Shown here: positions 44,010 through 51,466 of the stretch, one piece after another
Position numbering within the stretch: the first letter of the stretch is position 1
Layout: each line of letters opens with the position of its first letter
Source of the DNA: Tabrizicola sp.
Lineage (GTDB): Bacteria; Pseudomonadota; Alphaproteobacteria; Rhodobacterales; Rhodobacteraceae
Assembly: GCF_016793705.1 (NCBI RefSeq)
Contig: NZ_JAEULO010000001.1
Coordinates: forward strand, 62,001-126,000
Reading direction: 5' to 3'
Length of the DNA: 64,000 bases
Position numbers and translations under genes: made by a program
The notes under the pieces: model-generated
Told to the model about the DNA's origin: nothing
The model's input: the letters and a program-made list of their open reading frames with translations, nothing else
The model's database searches: none

Positions 44010-44824
44010 CCCTTGAACTCCGGCGCACGCTTCTCAGTGAAGGCGACGGAGCCTTCGGTGAAGTCATCGGATTGGATCATGCGTTCGTAATGCGGCATGT
44101 CGCTTTTGCCGACCCAGGCGCGGCGGGTTGCTGCATGACTGGCTTCGACCGAGGCATGGGCATATTTCCGCATGTATTCCTTCAGCGCCGGGGCCACCAT
44201 CGGCGCGCCTTCGGCGATCATTCCGGCGATCTCGCGGGCATGGTCGATCAGGCGGTCCACCGGCACCACGTCGCGCACAAGGCCCCAATGCTTCGCCTCT
44301 TCGGCATACATTTTCCGCCCTGTCAGGATCAGGTCCATCGTCACGTTGTAGGGGATGCGGTGGTGCAGCTTCTGGATCGCGCCGCCGTCGGGCAGGAAAC
44401 CGCGCTTCATCTCGGGCAGCCAGAAATACGCATCCTCGGCGCAGACGATCACATCGCCGCCCAAGGCCAGTTCGAAGCCCCCGCCGATGGCACCGCCCGC
44501 CAAGGCCACGACGACCGGCTTGTAAAGGTCAAAAAACTCCGGCAACCCACCAAGGCCCCCCGGGCCGAGGTCAAAGCCGTTTTCGTCGTCCCGGCTTTCC
44601 CCCGCCGCGAAGGCCTTCAGGTCCCAACCGGCCGAGAAGATGTTCTTCGCATTCCCCGCGCTGGAAAGGAGGCCGACCCGCAACTCCGCGTCGTCATTCA
44701 GCCGTCGGAAGGCAGCATACATCTCGCGGCTGAGCGAGAGGTTGATCGCATTGACCGGCGGGCGGTTCATGGAGACTTCCATGACCGGGCCGGCGACGGT
44801 GACATTCAATTGGGCGCTGCTCAT
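44006..44824 (-). CDS. caiD: Enoyl-CoA hydratase-family protein, CaiD-like
   Basis: A 272-residue crotonase-fold protein resembling carnitinyl-CoA dehydratase CaiD. Shared blocks are FSAGWDLKAFAAGE, DLGPGGLGGLPEFFDLYKPVV, GGGFELALGGDVIVCAEDA, the FLPDGGAIQKL region, LTGRKMYAEEAKHWGLV and FTEKRAPEFKG. The normal reaction links L-carnitinyl-CoA and crotonobetainyl-CoA. CaiD places an acidic pair at the equivalent of PDSGG; here it reads PDGGA, a small change at the active-site loop. AAGGCAGGATC precedes the ATG at 44824. A 125-base gap upstream may contain an internal promoter. Confidence 0.82.
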   Translation of the reverse strand: MSSAQLNVTVAGPVMEVSMNRPPVNAINLSLSREMYAAFRRLNDDAELRVGLLSSAGNAKNIFSAGWDLKAFAAGESRDDENGFDLGPGGLGGLPEFFDLYKPVVVALAGGAIGGGFELALGGDVIVCAEDAYFWLPEMKRGFLPDGGAIQKLHHRIPYNVTMDLILTGRKMYAEEAKHWGLVRDVVPVDRLIDHAREIAGMIAEGAPMVAPALKEYMRKYAHASVEASHAATRRAWVGKSDMPHYERMIQSDDFTEGSVAFTEKRAPEFKG

Positions 44825-44949
44825 GATCCTGCCTTCGGACAAAGGGGGAAGCACCCCCGGTTCTCGTGGTCTGGGCAGGATTTTCCGCGCGAAGCTGCGT
44901 CAGGGCAATGCGGTCAATCCGCATGATACAATGACGCTGTCTCATGATT

Positions 44950-46869
44950 TCAGAGTGTGGCGGCGGCCTTCAACCCGTCGTAGACCGCTTCTTCGGCGGT
45001 GCGTGGAGCCATGGCGTCGCCGATGGTCAGCACCTCGGCCAGGTCGGCAACCTGCGCGCGCAGGTCATCGGCCGGGCGGTGGCCGAGGCACATCACCACC
45101 GTTTCCGCCTCGACCTCGATGGCGGCACCGCTGGAAGTGTGCTGCAGGTAGACCATCCCCCCCGCCGCGCCGTAAAGCCTTGCGTAGGGCGTGACCGTGA
45201 CGCCCAGGCCATGCAGGCGGGCGGCGATGTCGTCTCGGACGTAAAGCGGCAGCTGGCCGCCCAGCATCGGCGCGGTCAGGGCAAGCGTCACGCTGCAGCC
45301 CTGCTGAACCAGCGCCTCGGCGATGCCCGGTCCGATCCAGTCGGCGCGCCAATCGGCGACCAGCACGCGCCGCCCGGTCTTGGCGCCTTGCAGCACCCCC
45401 CAGGCCGTCAGCATTTGCACCGAGCCGTCCTCGGGCAGCTCTGGCACGTAAGGCACGGCGCCGGTGGCGAGGATCACGACATCGGGGGCCTCTGCCGCCA
45501 CCGTCTCGCGGGTCACGCGGATGCCGCGTTTCACCCGGACCTGCGCCAGCTCCATCTCGCGCGAGAGGTTGGTGACGATGCCGCCGAACTCGGCGCGCCT
45601 TGGCAGAAGTTGCGCCAGACGCGCCTGGCCTCCCAGCTGCGCCTCGGCCTCGTACAGCGTCACTTCATGGCCGCGTGCCGCCGCGACCGCCGCCGCTTTC
45701 ATGCCAGCGGGGCCTCCGCCGACCACCATGACCTTCTTGCGCCGAACCGCCGGGGACAGGGTGCCGAACCTCAGCTCTCGCCCGGTTTCGGGGTGCTGGA
45801 TGCAGGATATCGGCAGGCCGCGGTGGAAGTGCCCGATGCAGGCCTGGTTGCAGCCAATGCAGGCACGGATGTCGTCCAGCCGCCCGGCCTGCGCTTTCAT
45901 GGGCATTTCCGGGTCGGCGATCAGTGCGCGGGTCATGCCGCACATGTCGGCCTGTCCCGCCGCGAGGATCGCCTCGGCCACCTGCGGCTGATTGATCCGA
46001 CCTGCCACAAAGACCGGAACACCCACGGCCCACTTCAGCCGTGCCGAAGCCTCGGCCAGATAGCCCGCGGCGAAAGCCATCGGCGGGGCGATATGCACTG
46101 CGCCCCCCAGCGTGGCCGAGGTGCCGAGGGTGACATTCAGGTAGTCCACATAGGGCTCAAGCGTTTTGCAGGCAGTGTCGACCTCGTCGGCTTGCAGCCC
46201 CGCCTCTTCACGCTCGTCGGCCGAAATCCGCATGCCGATGATGAAGCTCTCCGGCACAGCCGCCCGCATCGCCTGCAGACAATCGCGCAGGAACCTCGTC
46301 CGGTCCCGCCCCCAAGCATCGGTCCGCAGATTGACGCGGGGGTTCAGGAACTGCGCGGGGAGATAGCCATGCGAGGCCACATATTCGACCCCGTCAAACC
46401 CCGCCTTGGCCAGCCGTGCGGCCGAGGCCGCATAGCCCGCCACGATCTCGGCGATCATGCCCTCGTCCAGTTCACGTGGCATGACGTGAAAGCGCTCGTT
46501 CGGCACGACCGAGGGTGCCCAGGCCACCGCCAACAGCCCGTCCGCGCTTTCCATGATCTCGCGTCCCGGATGGAACAGCTGGCTGATGATCACCGCGCCC
46601 TCGGCATGGACGGCCTCGGCCAACGCGCGAAAGCCCGGGATGCAGGAGTCTTCCGTCGCCATCAGCAGGTGCGAGGTATAGCGCGCCGTCTCATGCACCC
46701 CCGCCACCTGGGTGACGATCAGCCCGACGCCCCCCTTGGCACGCGCCCGATGATAGGCGATCAGCGCTTCGTTCACCGTGCCATCCGTCGGCAGGGTTGT
46801 GTCATGCCCGGTCGACAGAATCCGGTTGCGGATCACCTTTCCCCGGATGGTCAGCGGCGAGAACAGCAT
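44950..46869 (-). CDS. Fe-S flavoprotein of the old yellow enzyme / trimethylamine dehydrogenase type
   Basis: A 639-residue protein with three parts. The first is an FMN barrel (about 1-330: MLFSPLTIRGKVIRNRILST, VTQVAGVHE, ISQLFHPGRE, GFDGVEYVASHGYLPAQFL). Next is a 4Fe-4S cysteine set CIGCNQAC with SCIQHPETG. Last is a C-terminal pyridine-nucleotide-binding part (VMVVGGGPAGMKAAAVAA). This is the layout of 2,4-dienoyl-CoA reductase, trimethylamine dehydrogenase and dimethylglycine demethylase DgcA. In a carnitine-type cluster it could reduce crotonobetainyl-CoA or demethylate a betaine-derived amine. The start lies one base after the cupin stop. Confidence 0.83.
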   Translation of the reverse strand: MLFSPLTIRGKVIRNRILSTGHDTTLPTDGTVNEALIAYHRARAKGGVGLIVTQVAGVHETARYTSHLLMATEDSCIPGFRALAEAVHAEGAVIISQLFHPGREIMESADGLLAVAWAPSVVPNERFHVMPRELDEGMIAEIVAGYAASAARLAKAGFDGVEYVASHGYLPAQFLNPRVNLRTDAWGRDRTRFLRDCLQAMRAAVPESFIIGMRISADEREEAGLQADEVDTACKTLEPYVDYLNVTLGTSATLGGAVHIAPPMAFAAGYLAEASARLKWAVGVPVFVAGRINQPQVAEAILAAGQADMCGMTRALIADPEMPMKAQAGRLDDIRACIGCNQACIGHFHRGLPISCIQHPETGRELRFGTLSPAVRRKKVMVVGGGPAGMKAAAVAAARGHEVTLYEAEAQLGGQARLAQLLPRRAEFGGIVTNLSREMELAQVRVKRGIRVTRETVAAEAPDVVILATGAVPYVPELPEDGSVQMLTAWGVLQGAKTGRRVLVADWRADWIGPGIAEALVQQGCSVTLALTAPMLGGQLPLYVRDDIAARLHGLGVTVTPYARLYGAAGGMVYLQHTSSGAAIEVEAETVVMCLGHRPADDLRAQVADLAEVLTIGDAMAPRTAEEAVYDGLKAAATL

Positions 46870-46870
46870 C

Positions 46871-47212
46871 CTACAGCCCCGCCCTTGCCCGCCAATCGAC
46901 CGGCGAGAGCGCATAGAAGACCGTCGCCCCCTCGCCTTCGTAGCGCAAAGGCGTATTGGCCGGCACCCAGAGGACATCGCCGGGCTCGCAATCATAGACC
47001 GTCTCGCCGACGCACAGGCGGAAATTGCCCTCCAAGGTCACGATCAGCTCGTCATAAAGCACCGTCCAGGCGATGGAACAGCCGTCGAACTTCGCGATTC
47101 CCGCCCCCATCGAGGAGCTGATCTCGGGCCCGACAAGGCGCGCGATCTGCCCGCCTTCGCCATAGGCGTCGAAGCGGCGCTCGGCAGCTTTGAACTGAAC
47201 GATGCCAGACAT
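46871..47212 (-). CDS. Small cupin protein (EutQ-like)
   Basis: A 113-residue single cupin (GCSIAWTVLYDELIVTLEGNF, then CEPGDVLWVPANTPLRYEG), similar to the cupins named EutQ-like or DUF861 in amine-catabolism operons. It is the first gene of the minus-strand operon, one base before the Fe-S flavoprotein. Its role may be binding or isomerising a small intermediate. GGAGGAGAT lies directly before the ATG. Confidence 0.72.
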   Translation of the reverse strand: MSGIVQFKAAERRFDAYGEGGQIARLVGPEISSSMGAGIAKFDGCSIAWTVLYDELIVTLEGNFRLCVGETVYDCEPGDVLWVPANTPLRYEGEGATVFYALSPVDWRARAGL

Positions 47213-47233
47213 ATCTCCTCCAGGGAACTGTAG

Positions 47234-47300
47234 TTTTCGGCATATGAAATTTCTGAAAGTAAAGAATCAAGACGATTATTTACTTTCGGCAAATTTTTCT
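47234..47300. promoter_or_regulatory. Operator candidates between the cupin and XRE-cupin genes
   Basis: GAAAGTAAA (47255-47263) and TTTACTTTC (47279-47287) form a perfect 9-bp inverted repeat. TTTTCGGCATATGAAATTTCT and CTTTCGGCAAATTTTTCT are imperfect direct repeats around it. The AT-rich stretch stands out from its GC-rich surroundings and lies in the divergent promoter region. Confidence 0.45.
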
Positions 47301-47376
47301 GCCTGGATCGACGGGCGGTCCTTGTTTCGTCCAGCGGCGGGGCGCTAGATATCCAGGACCGAACCGGAGCCTAGGC

Positions 47377-47949
47377 GTGCCACAAGACGACAGCCCCGCC
47401 GCAATCCTTGGGGACCGAATCCGCGGCTTGCGCAAGCGGCGCGGCATGACCCTGGCCGATCTGGCCGCCAAGAGCCGCCTGTCGCCCGGCTATATCAGCC
47501 AAATCGAGCGCGACCTGGCCCAACCGTCGATCCCGGCACTGGTGGCGCTGGCGGCGAGCCTTGACGTGACCGTGCAATGGTTCTTTTCCGGTCCTGGCGA
47601 GCCTCCGGCGGAAGAGCGCGGCTACGTCGTGCGCGCCCGCAACCGCCTGCGGATCGACTATGACACGGGCATCGTCGACGAACTTCTGACTCCCAAGCTT
47701 TCGGCCCAGGTCGAGATGATCCTCTGCCGTCTGCCTCCGGGCAGCGGCGCGAAGGAAGCCTACAGCCACAAGGGCGACGAGGTCGGCTTTGTGATGGCGG
47801 GCGAGATGGAGCTTTGGGTCGGCGACCGCCACTTTCACCTCCACACTGGCGACAGCTGCTCTTTTGCTTCAACCGAACCGCACCGCTACCGCAACCCCGG
47901 CGCGGTCGAGGCTGTGATCCTCTGGGCCATCAGCCCCCCGGCGTTCTAG
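47377..47949 (+). CDS. XRE-family regulator with C-terminal cupin
   Basis: A 190-residue protein with GTG start behind CCGGAG. The helix-turn-helix covers about residues 12-66 (LGDRIRGLRKRRGMTLADLA, LSPGYISQIERDLAQPS), and the C-terminal cupin_2 domain (SHKGDEVGFVMAGEMELWVG, HLHTGDSCSF, EPHRYRNPG) should sense a small molecule. Such regulators often control amine or amino-acid catabolism (PuuR type). It is divergent from the cupin/flavoprotein operon and its operator is probably the repeat cluster at 47234-47300. Confidence 0.9.
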   Translation: MPQDDSPAAILGDRIRGLRKRRGMTLADLAAKSRLSPGYISQIERDLAQPSIPALVALAASLDVTVQWFFSGPGEPPAEERGYVVRARNRLRIDYDTGIVDELLTPKLSAQVEMILCRLPPGSGAKEAYSHKGDEVGFVMAGEMELWVGDRHFHLHTGDSCSFASTEPHRYRNPGAVEAVILWAISPPAF

Positions 47950-47960
47950 GTGTCGGGACC

Positions 47961-48555
47961 CGTCTCACGGTGGATGTAGAGCATTTGCGCGCCGCGCATG
48001 CCGCCGTCGGATTGGAACGACTTCGACGGAAACTGTTGAAACGGCAGTTCCATGGACGAGGATGACCTCGCGCTGATTGCGGCGAAGGGCCATGTCCATT
48101 CCAGCTGCTTCAGCTATCTCGAACCGGAACTGCCCCGCATACGTGCCGCCGCGCGCGGGGTGTCGTTCGACTTCTCCACTTTGCACGACCCGGCCTATCT
48201 GGCGCAGGTTTGCCCGCATGTCTCGACGGCTTTCCTGTCAGGAGCAGGCCTGGCCGATGCGGCAGTGTCGGAGCTGATCGCGCGGGTCCTTGACCTTGGA
48301 CCGGACACCGTCTGCGTGACGCGCGGCGACAAGGGGGCAGTCTGGGCCAATGGTCAGACCCGCATCGAACAGCCAATTGTGCCCGCCACGGTGGTCGACA
48401 CCATGGGCGCAGGCGATGCCTTCATCGCTGGCTACCTTGTGGCGAGACTGCGCGGAGATACTCCGGAAGAGGTTCTCCAATATGCCGCCTTCTGCGCAGC
48501 GAAAGCCTGCGGTTGGGAAGGCGCATGGGGCTATCCGCTCGCAGACATTCCATAG
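47961..48555 (+). pseudogene. Truncated PfkB-family (fructosamine-kinase-like) kinase
   Basis: An open frame of 167 codons (48052-48555) encodes only the C-terminal half of a PfkB sugar kinase. It has DEDDLALIAAKGHVHSSCFS, SFDFSTLHDPAYLAQVCPHV, VCVTRGDKGAVWA and the catalytic VVDTMGAGDAFIAGYL. Upstream, in another frame, VDVEHLRAAHAAVG (from 47970) still looks like the end of the N-terminal domain. The linking stretch reads DGNC-stop-NGSSMDEDD, close to the expected substrate loop. Thus a frameshift and a stop follow a deletion of about 100-120 N-terminal residues. It resembles FrlD-type fructoselysine kinases and is almost certainly inactive. Confidence 0.75.
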
Positions 48556-48659
48556 CCCCACCGCCGATGTCATTTGGTTCGCTCCCTGGCGCACCAGCGA
48601 TCTTGGTTAGGGTCAGGAGCCATTGCTTGTGCCCAGGCGATGTGGTTTGGGCACCGAGA

Positions 48660-49052
48660 CTGACCGATAGCAGTCTTTTCTGGTTGACGGACGAAAAGAC
48701 GCGCCGCCTTCAGTCCTTCTTCCCCAAGATCCACGACAAGCTCCATGTCGACGAGGGGCATGTTCTAAGTGGCATAATCTTTACCAATCGCAATAACCTG
48801 CTGTGGCATGATACCCCCAAAAGAATGGGTCGCCGAAGACGCTCTATAGTCGCTGGAGGCGGTAGGGCTCAAAGGTGTCTTTGCACGGATGATGGAGGGT
48901 CGGCCTCAGAAGGCGCGGAGACGAATGTCGTCGTTGCGGACTGGTTACGGGACGTATCGAAAGACCGGCGGATACGTCCTTGCATCCCAGGCACGCGAAG
49001 ACCTTCCTCTCCGCCGTCGTTCTCGCCGCAGCCGTCATGTTCTGACTTTGGC
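48660..49052 (+). mobile_element. Degenerate, internally deleted IS5-family transposase
   Basis: Conserved fragments of an IS5-type transposase follow in order but in different frames: DSSLFWLTDEKTRRLQSFFP, HVLSGIIFTNRNNLLWHDTP, TLYSRWRR and MMEG. Then come ADWLRDVSKDRRIRPCIPG and finally KTFLSAVVLAAAVMF near 48999-49043, the usual C-terminus. CTG stands where the start codon should be. The remnant is about 390 bp against roughly 800 bp in an intact copy, so the middle with most of the DDE core is lost. No clear terminal inverted repeats were found. Confidence 0.75.
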
Positions 49053-49085
49053 GACTGGAGCCCAGGCGGCAGGTAACGAAATCGG

Positions 49086-49895
49086 TCAGAGTCCGAGGGT
49101 CGCCCTGAAGTCCTCGAACTCTATATCGTCCATGGCAACGGTGTGCTGTCGCTGCGGATAACCACCGGACATCACGTCTGCAGCGAACTCCTTGAACGCA
49201 TCGATACGTTCGCTCTGAAGGCGCGCATACTCGGCGGCGAAGTTTCGATAGGTCTTGGCGTGGCGCGGTTTGTGCCCGTCCGTGCAGCCCAGCACATCCT
49301 CGGCGAACAGGTATTGCGCATCCGCGCCCGGACCGGCGCCCATGCCCAGCATCAGCATGGGCGTGTTTGCGCTGATGAAAGCCCCCAGGCGGTCCGGCAC
49401 GCATTCCAGTTCTGCGGCAAACGCCCCGATTTCCTCCAGCCGCTTGATCTGGTCCCAGACGCGTCGCGCTTCGGTCGACGTCTTGCCGACCGCGCGCCAA
49501 CCTGTCCAGGTGACGATGTTGGGGTTCATGCCCACATGCGCCACGATCGGGACATGGTTGTCACAAAGGGTCTTCTGGATGTCGAAGGCGGCAGCACAAT
49601 AGAAGCTGTCACCACCCATCGCCATGAAATGATAGGCCGCGCGCAGGTAGTCATCGGCGGTGACCAGTGTCCCGTTCGGCCCGTAGGGCAAGCCGATCTG
49701 GACGAAGCAGTTGCCGGCGGCCTCTCGCATTGCGGGTGAAAAGAAGCGGGCCTCGATCGACAGCATGTGGATCCCGGCCTGCGCCGCCGCCGCCGCTTCC
49801 TCTGACGTCGTGACATAGAGCATCGCGATCTTCTCGCCGCGCGCTTTCATCTGGCGCATGTCATGGACGGTGGGGCGGGTGTTCTTGTGGACCAT
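49086..49895 (-). CDS. PanB-like protein with altered active site
   Basis: A 269-residue TIM barrel clearly related to ketopantoate hydroxymethyltransferase: VPIVAHVGMNPN, WRAVGKTSTEA, EEIGAFAAELECVP with E164 at the place of the catalytic glutamate, and MLGMGAGPGADAQ. Other key residues are changed. The metal-binding GDS becomes E48-A49-R50, the second metal aspartate (usual ADLP) becomes IGLP near residue 68, and the lysine of VKIEG is lost. A role in pantothenate synthesis is therefore unlikely. It is the last gene of the moc-like operon, 12 bases after the ferredoxin. It may act on a one-carbon or keto-acid intermediate of that pathway; the reaction is unknown. Confidence 0.78.
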   Translation of the reverse strand: MVHKNTRPTVHDMRQMKARGEKIAMLYVTTSEEAAAAAQAGIHMLSIEARFFSPAMREAAGNCFVQIGLPYGPNGTLVTADDYLRAAYHFMAMGGDSFYCAAAFDIQKTLCDNHVPIVAHVGMNPNIVTWTGWRAVGKTSTEARRVWDQIKRLEEIGAFAAELECVPDRLGAFISANTPMLMLGMGAGPGADAQYLFAEDVLGCTDGHKPRHAKTYRNFAAEYARLQSERIDAFKEFAADVMSGGYPQRQHTVAMDDIEFEDFRATLGL

Positions 49896-49907
49896 GTCCG
49901 GGCTCCT

Positions 49908-50219
49908 TCAGGGAATGAATATCTGGACCTGGCCGTCCTCGACCCGGGTCTGGAAGGTGGCGAGATTGACGCAGACCGGGGCCCGCACGGCCTCGCCGGT
50001 GCGATAGTCGAACTGGCCGTTGTGCTTGGGGCACTCGACGACATAGTCCATCACCAGCCCGTCGGCGAGGTGGACCCGCTCGTGGGTGCAATGGCCGTCG
50101 GTGCAGAAAAATTCGTCATCCGGACTGCGATAGATCGCGAAGCTGCGGCCGGCATGGTCGAAGCGCATCAGGTCTTCGGTCTCGATGTCATCGGTGGAAC
50201 AGGCGGTGATCCAGGGCAT
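49908..50219 (-). CDS. MocE-type Rieske 2Fe-2S ferredoxin
   Basis: A 103-residue soluble Rieske ferredoxin. The cluster ligands are in CTHERVHL and CPKHNGQFD (C-x-H ... C-x2-H). It resembles MocE of rhizopine catabolism, which delivers electrons to the MocD oxygenase. Its gene lies directly behind a membrane desaturase-like gene, the proper partner. No ferredoxin reductase (MocF) lies in the cluster, so reduction must be served from elsewhere in the genome. Confidence 0.85.
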   Translation of the reverse strand: MPWITACSTDDIETEDLMRFDHAGRSFAIYRSPDDEFFCTDGHCTHERVHLADGLVMDYVVECPKHNGQFDYRTGEAVRAPVCVNLATFQTRVEDGQVQIFIP

Positions 50220-50250
50220 CTGGGCTCCAGTCTAGAAGTGTCGTGTCGGG

Positions 50251-51375
50251 CTATTCGGCGGCATGCGGAAGCGGATAGCCGCCGATACCCGGTGTCGGCT
50301 GGCCGGGTTCGAGGTCGCCGTGGAACTCGGGCCGGTAGGGCTTGGCGGTGGCGGGCAACTGCCGCTTCACGAACCAGTCGGGATTGCGGAACTGCCTGGC
50401 GAGCGTGGGGATGATCTCGGCATAGGCCGACAGGATCGACGGATGCGCAGGCGGCAGGTCATGCCGGATCAGCGCATGCAGGCGCGGCAGGGCGTGATAG
50501 GGCACCATCGGGAACATGTGGTGTTCGACGTGGTAGTTCATGTTCCAGTAGATGAACCGGCTGACCGGGTTGATGTAGACGGTGCGGCTGTTCAGCCGGT
50601 GGTCCAGCACATTCTCGGCAAGGCCCAGATGCTGCATGTAGCCGGTCATGACCATGTGCCAGCTGCCAAACAGGATGGGCATTCCGATCACCATGAAGGG
50701 CAGGATCGAGCCGAGCCAGACGGCGAGGGCGGCGGTGGACAGATAGATCAAACCCCAGATGCGCGCGATGCGGAAGGCCTTCGGCTGTTCGCTGGCGGGC
50801 ACGAAGGAGCAGGTGGTTTCGGGCATATGGCCGAAGATCAGCTGGAGCGTGGCCTTGCCGTTGCCCCAAAGCTCGAACAGGCCGAAGAAGTTCAGGATCA
50901 GCCGCGCCACGACGGCGGGGCGCATGGCGATGATTTCAGGATCATGACCCACGATGATGGTGTCGGTGTGATGCCGGGCGTGGCTCCAGCGCCAGACCAC
51001 CGGGTTGCGCAACATGCAGAAGCAGGCGATCTGGTAGAGGGCATCGTTCATCCAGCGGGTGCGGAAGGCCGTGCCGTGCCCGCATTCGTGCCAGCGCGAA
51101 TCCATCGCCGAGGCATAGAGCACGCCGTAGATCGCCCAGAAGGGTGCCGACCACCAGGACGGCCACAGCCAGATGCCTGCGGCGGCCGATCCGATCATGG
51201 TGGCGAACAGGATGATCGTATCGCGGATGGCAGGAAGGTCGCCACGCTGCATCAGATCCTTCATCAACTTTCGCGGAATCTCGGTGTGATACCAGGCTGC
51301 CGACACGAGCCCGATCTCCTCGGCGAGCCTGGCGTCCCGTCCAAGCAGGGCATAGTCGCGGTTGGTGCGGGCCAT
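50251..51375 (-). CDS. Fatty-acid-desaturase-family membrane di-iron oxygenase (MocD-like)
   Basis: A 374-residue membrane protein with the three histidine boxes HECGH (96-100), HARHH (132-136) and NYHVEHH (280-286), which bind the di-iron centre. Hydrophobic segments lie at about 52-92 and 205-245. In rhizopine catabolism MocD of this family works with MocE and MocF to remove an O-methyl group. The ATG at 51375 follows GAAGAGA with good spacing; an alternative ATG five codons upstream has a weaker site. Paired with the ferredoxin gene downstream, it should be an oxygenase for the compound taken up by the operon's importer rather than a lipid desaturase. Confidence 0.82.
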   Translation of the reverse strand: MARTNRDYALLGRDARLAEEIGLVSAAWYHTEIPRKLMKDLMQRGDLPAIRDTIILFATMIGSAAAGIWLWPSWWSAPFWAIYGVLYASAMDSRWHECGHGTAFRTRWMNDALYQIACFCMLRNPVVWRWSHARHHTDTIIVGHDPEIIAMRPAVVARLILNFFGLFELWGNGKATLQLIFGHMPETTCSFVPASEQPKAFRIARIWGLIYLSTAALAVWLGSILPFMVIGMPILFGSWHMVMTGYMQHLGLAENVLDHRLNSRTVYINPVSRFIYWNMNYHVEHHMFPMVPYHALPRLHALIRHDLPPAHPSILSAYAEIIPTLARQFRNPDWFVKRQLPATAKPYRPEFHGDLEPGQPTPGIGGYPLPHAAE

Positions 51376-51466
51376 CGGTATTCTCTTCATTCGTTTCTGG
51401 GTTGGAAGGGGGGTGCCGGGCCGACGGGAGGGAGGAAGCGGCCCGGCACAAGGTGGTCGCTTGCCG

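Noticed and set aside
44944..47121. Plus-strand open frame of 725 codons opposite the Fe-S flavoprotein
   Set aside because: Antisense shadow; His/Arg/Asp-rich sequence, no motifs, while the minus strand encodes a complete three-part flavoprotein.
48513..49076. 187-codon frame as an intact gene
   Set aside because: It starts inside the kinase pseudogene and stitches together out-of-frame transposase fragments; treated as an IS remnant.
49086..49895. Pantothenate biosynthesis gene panB
   Set aside because: Key metal and substrate residues are replaced, and no panC or panD is nearby.
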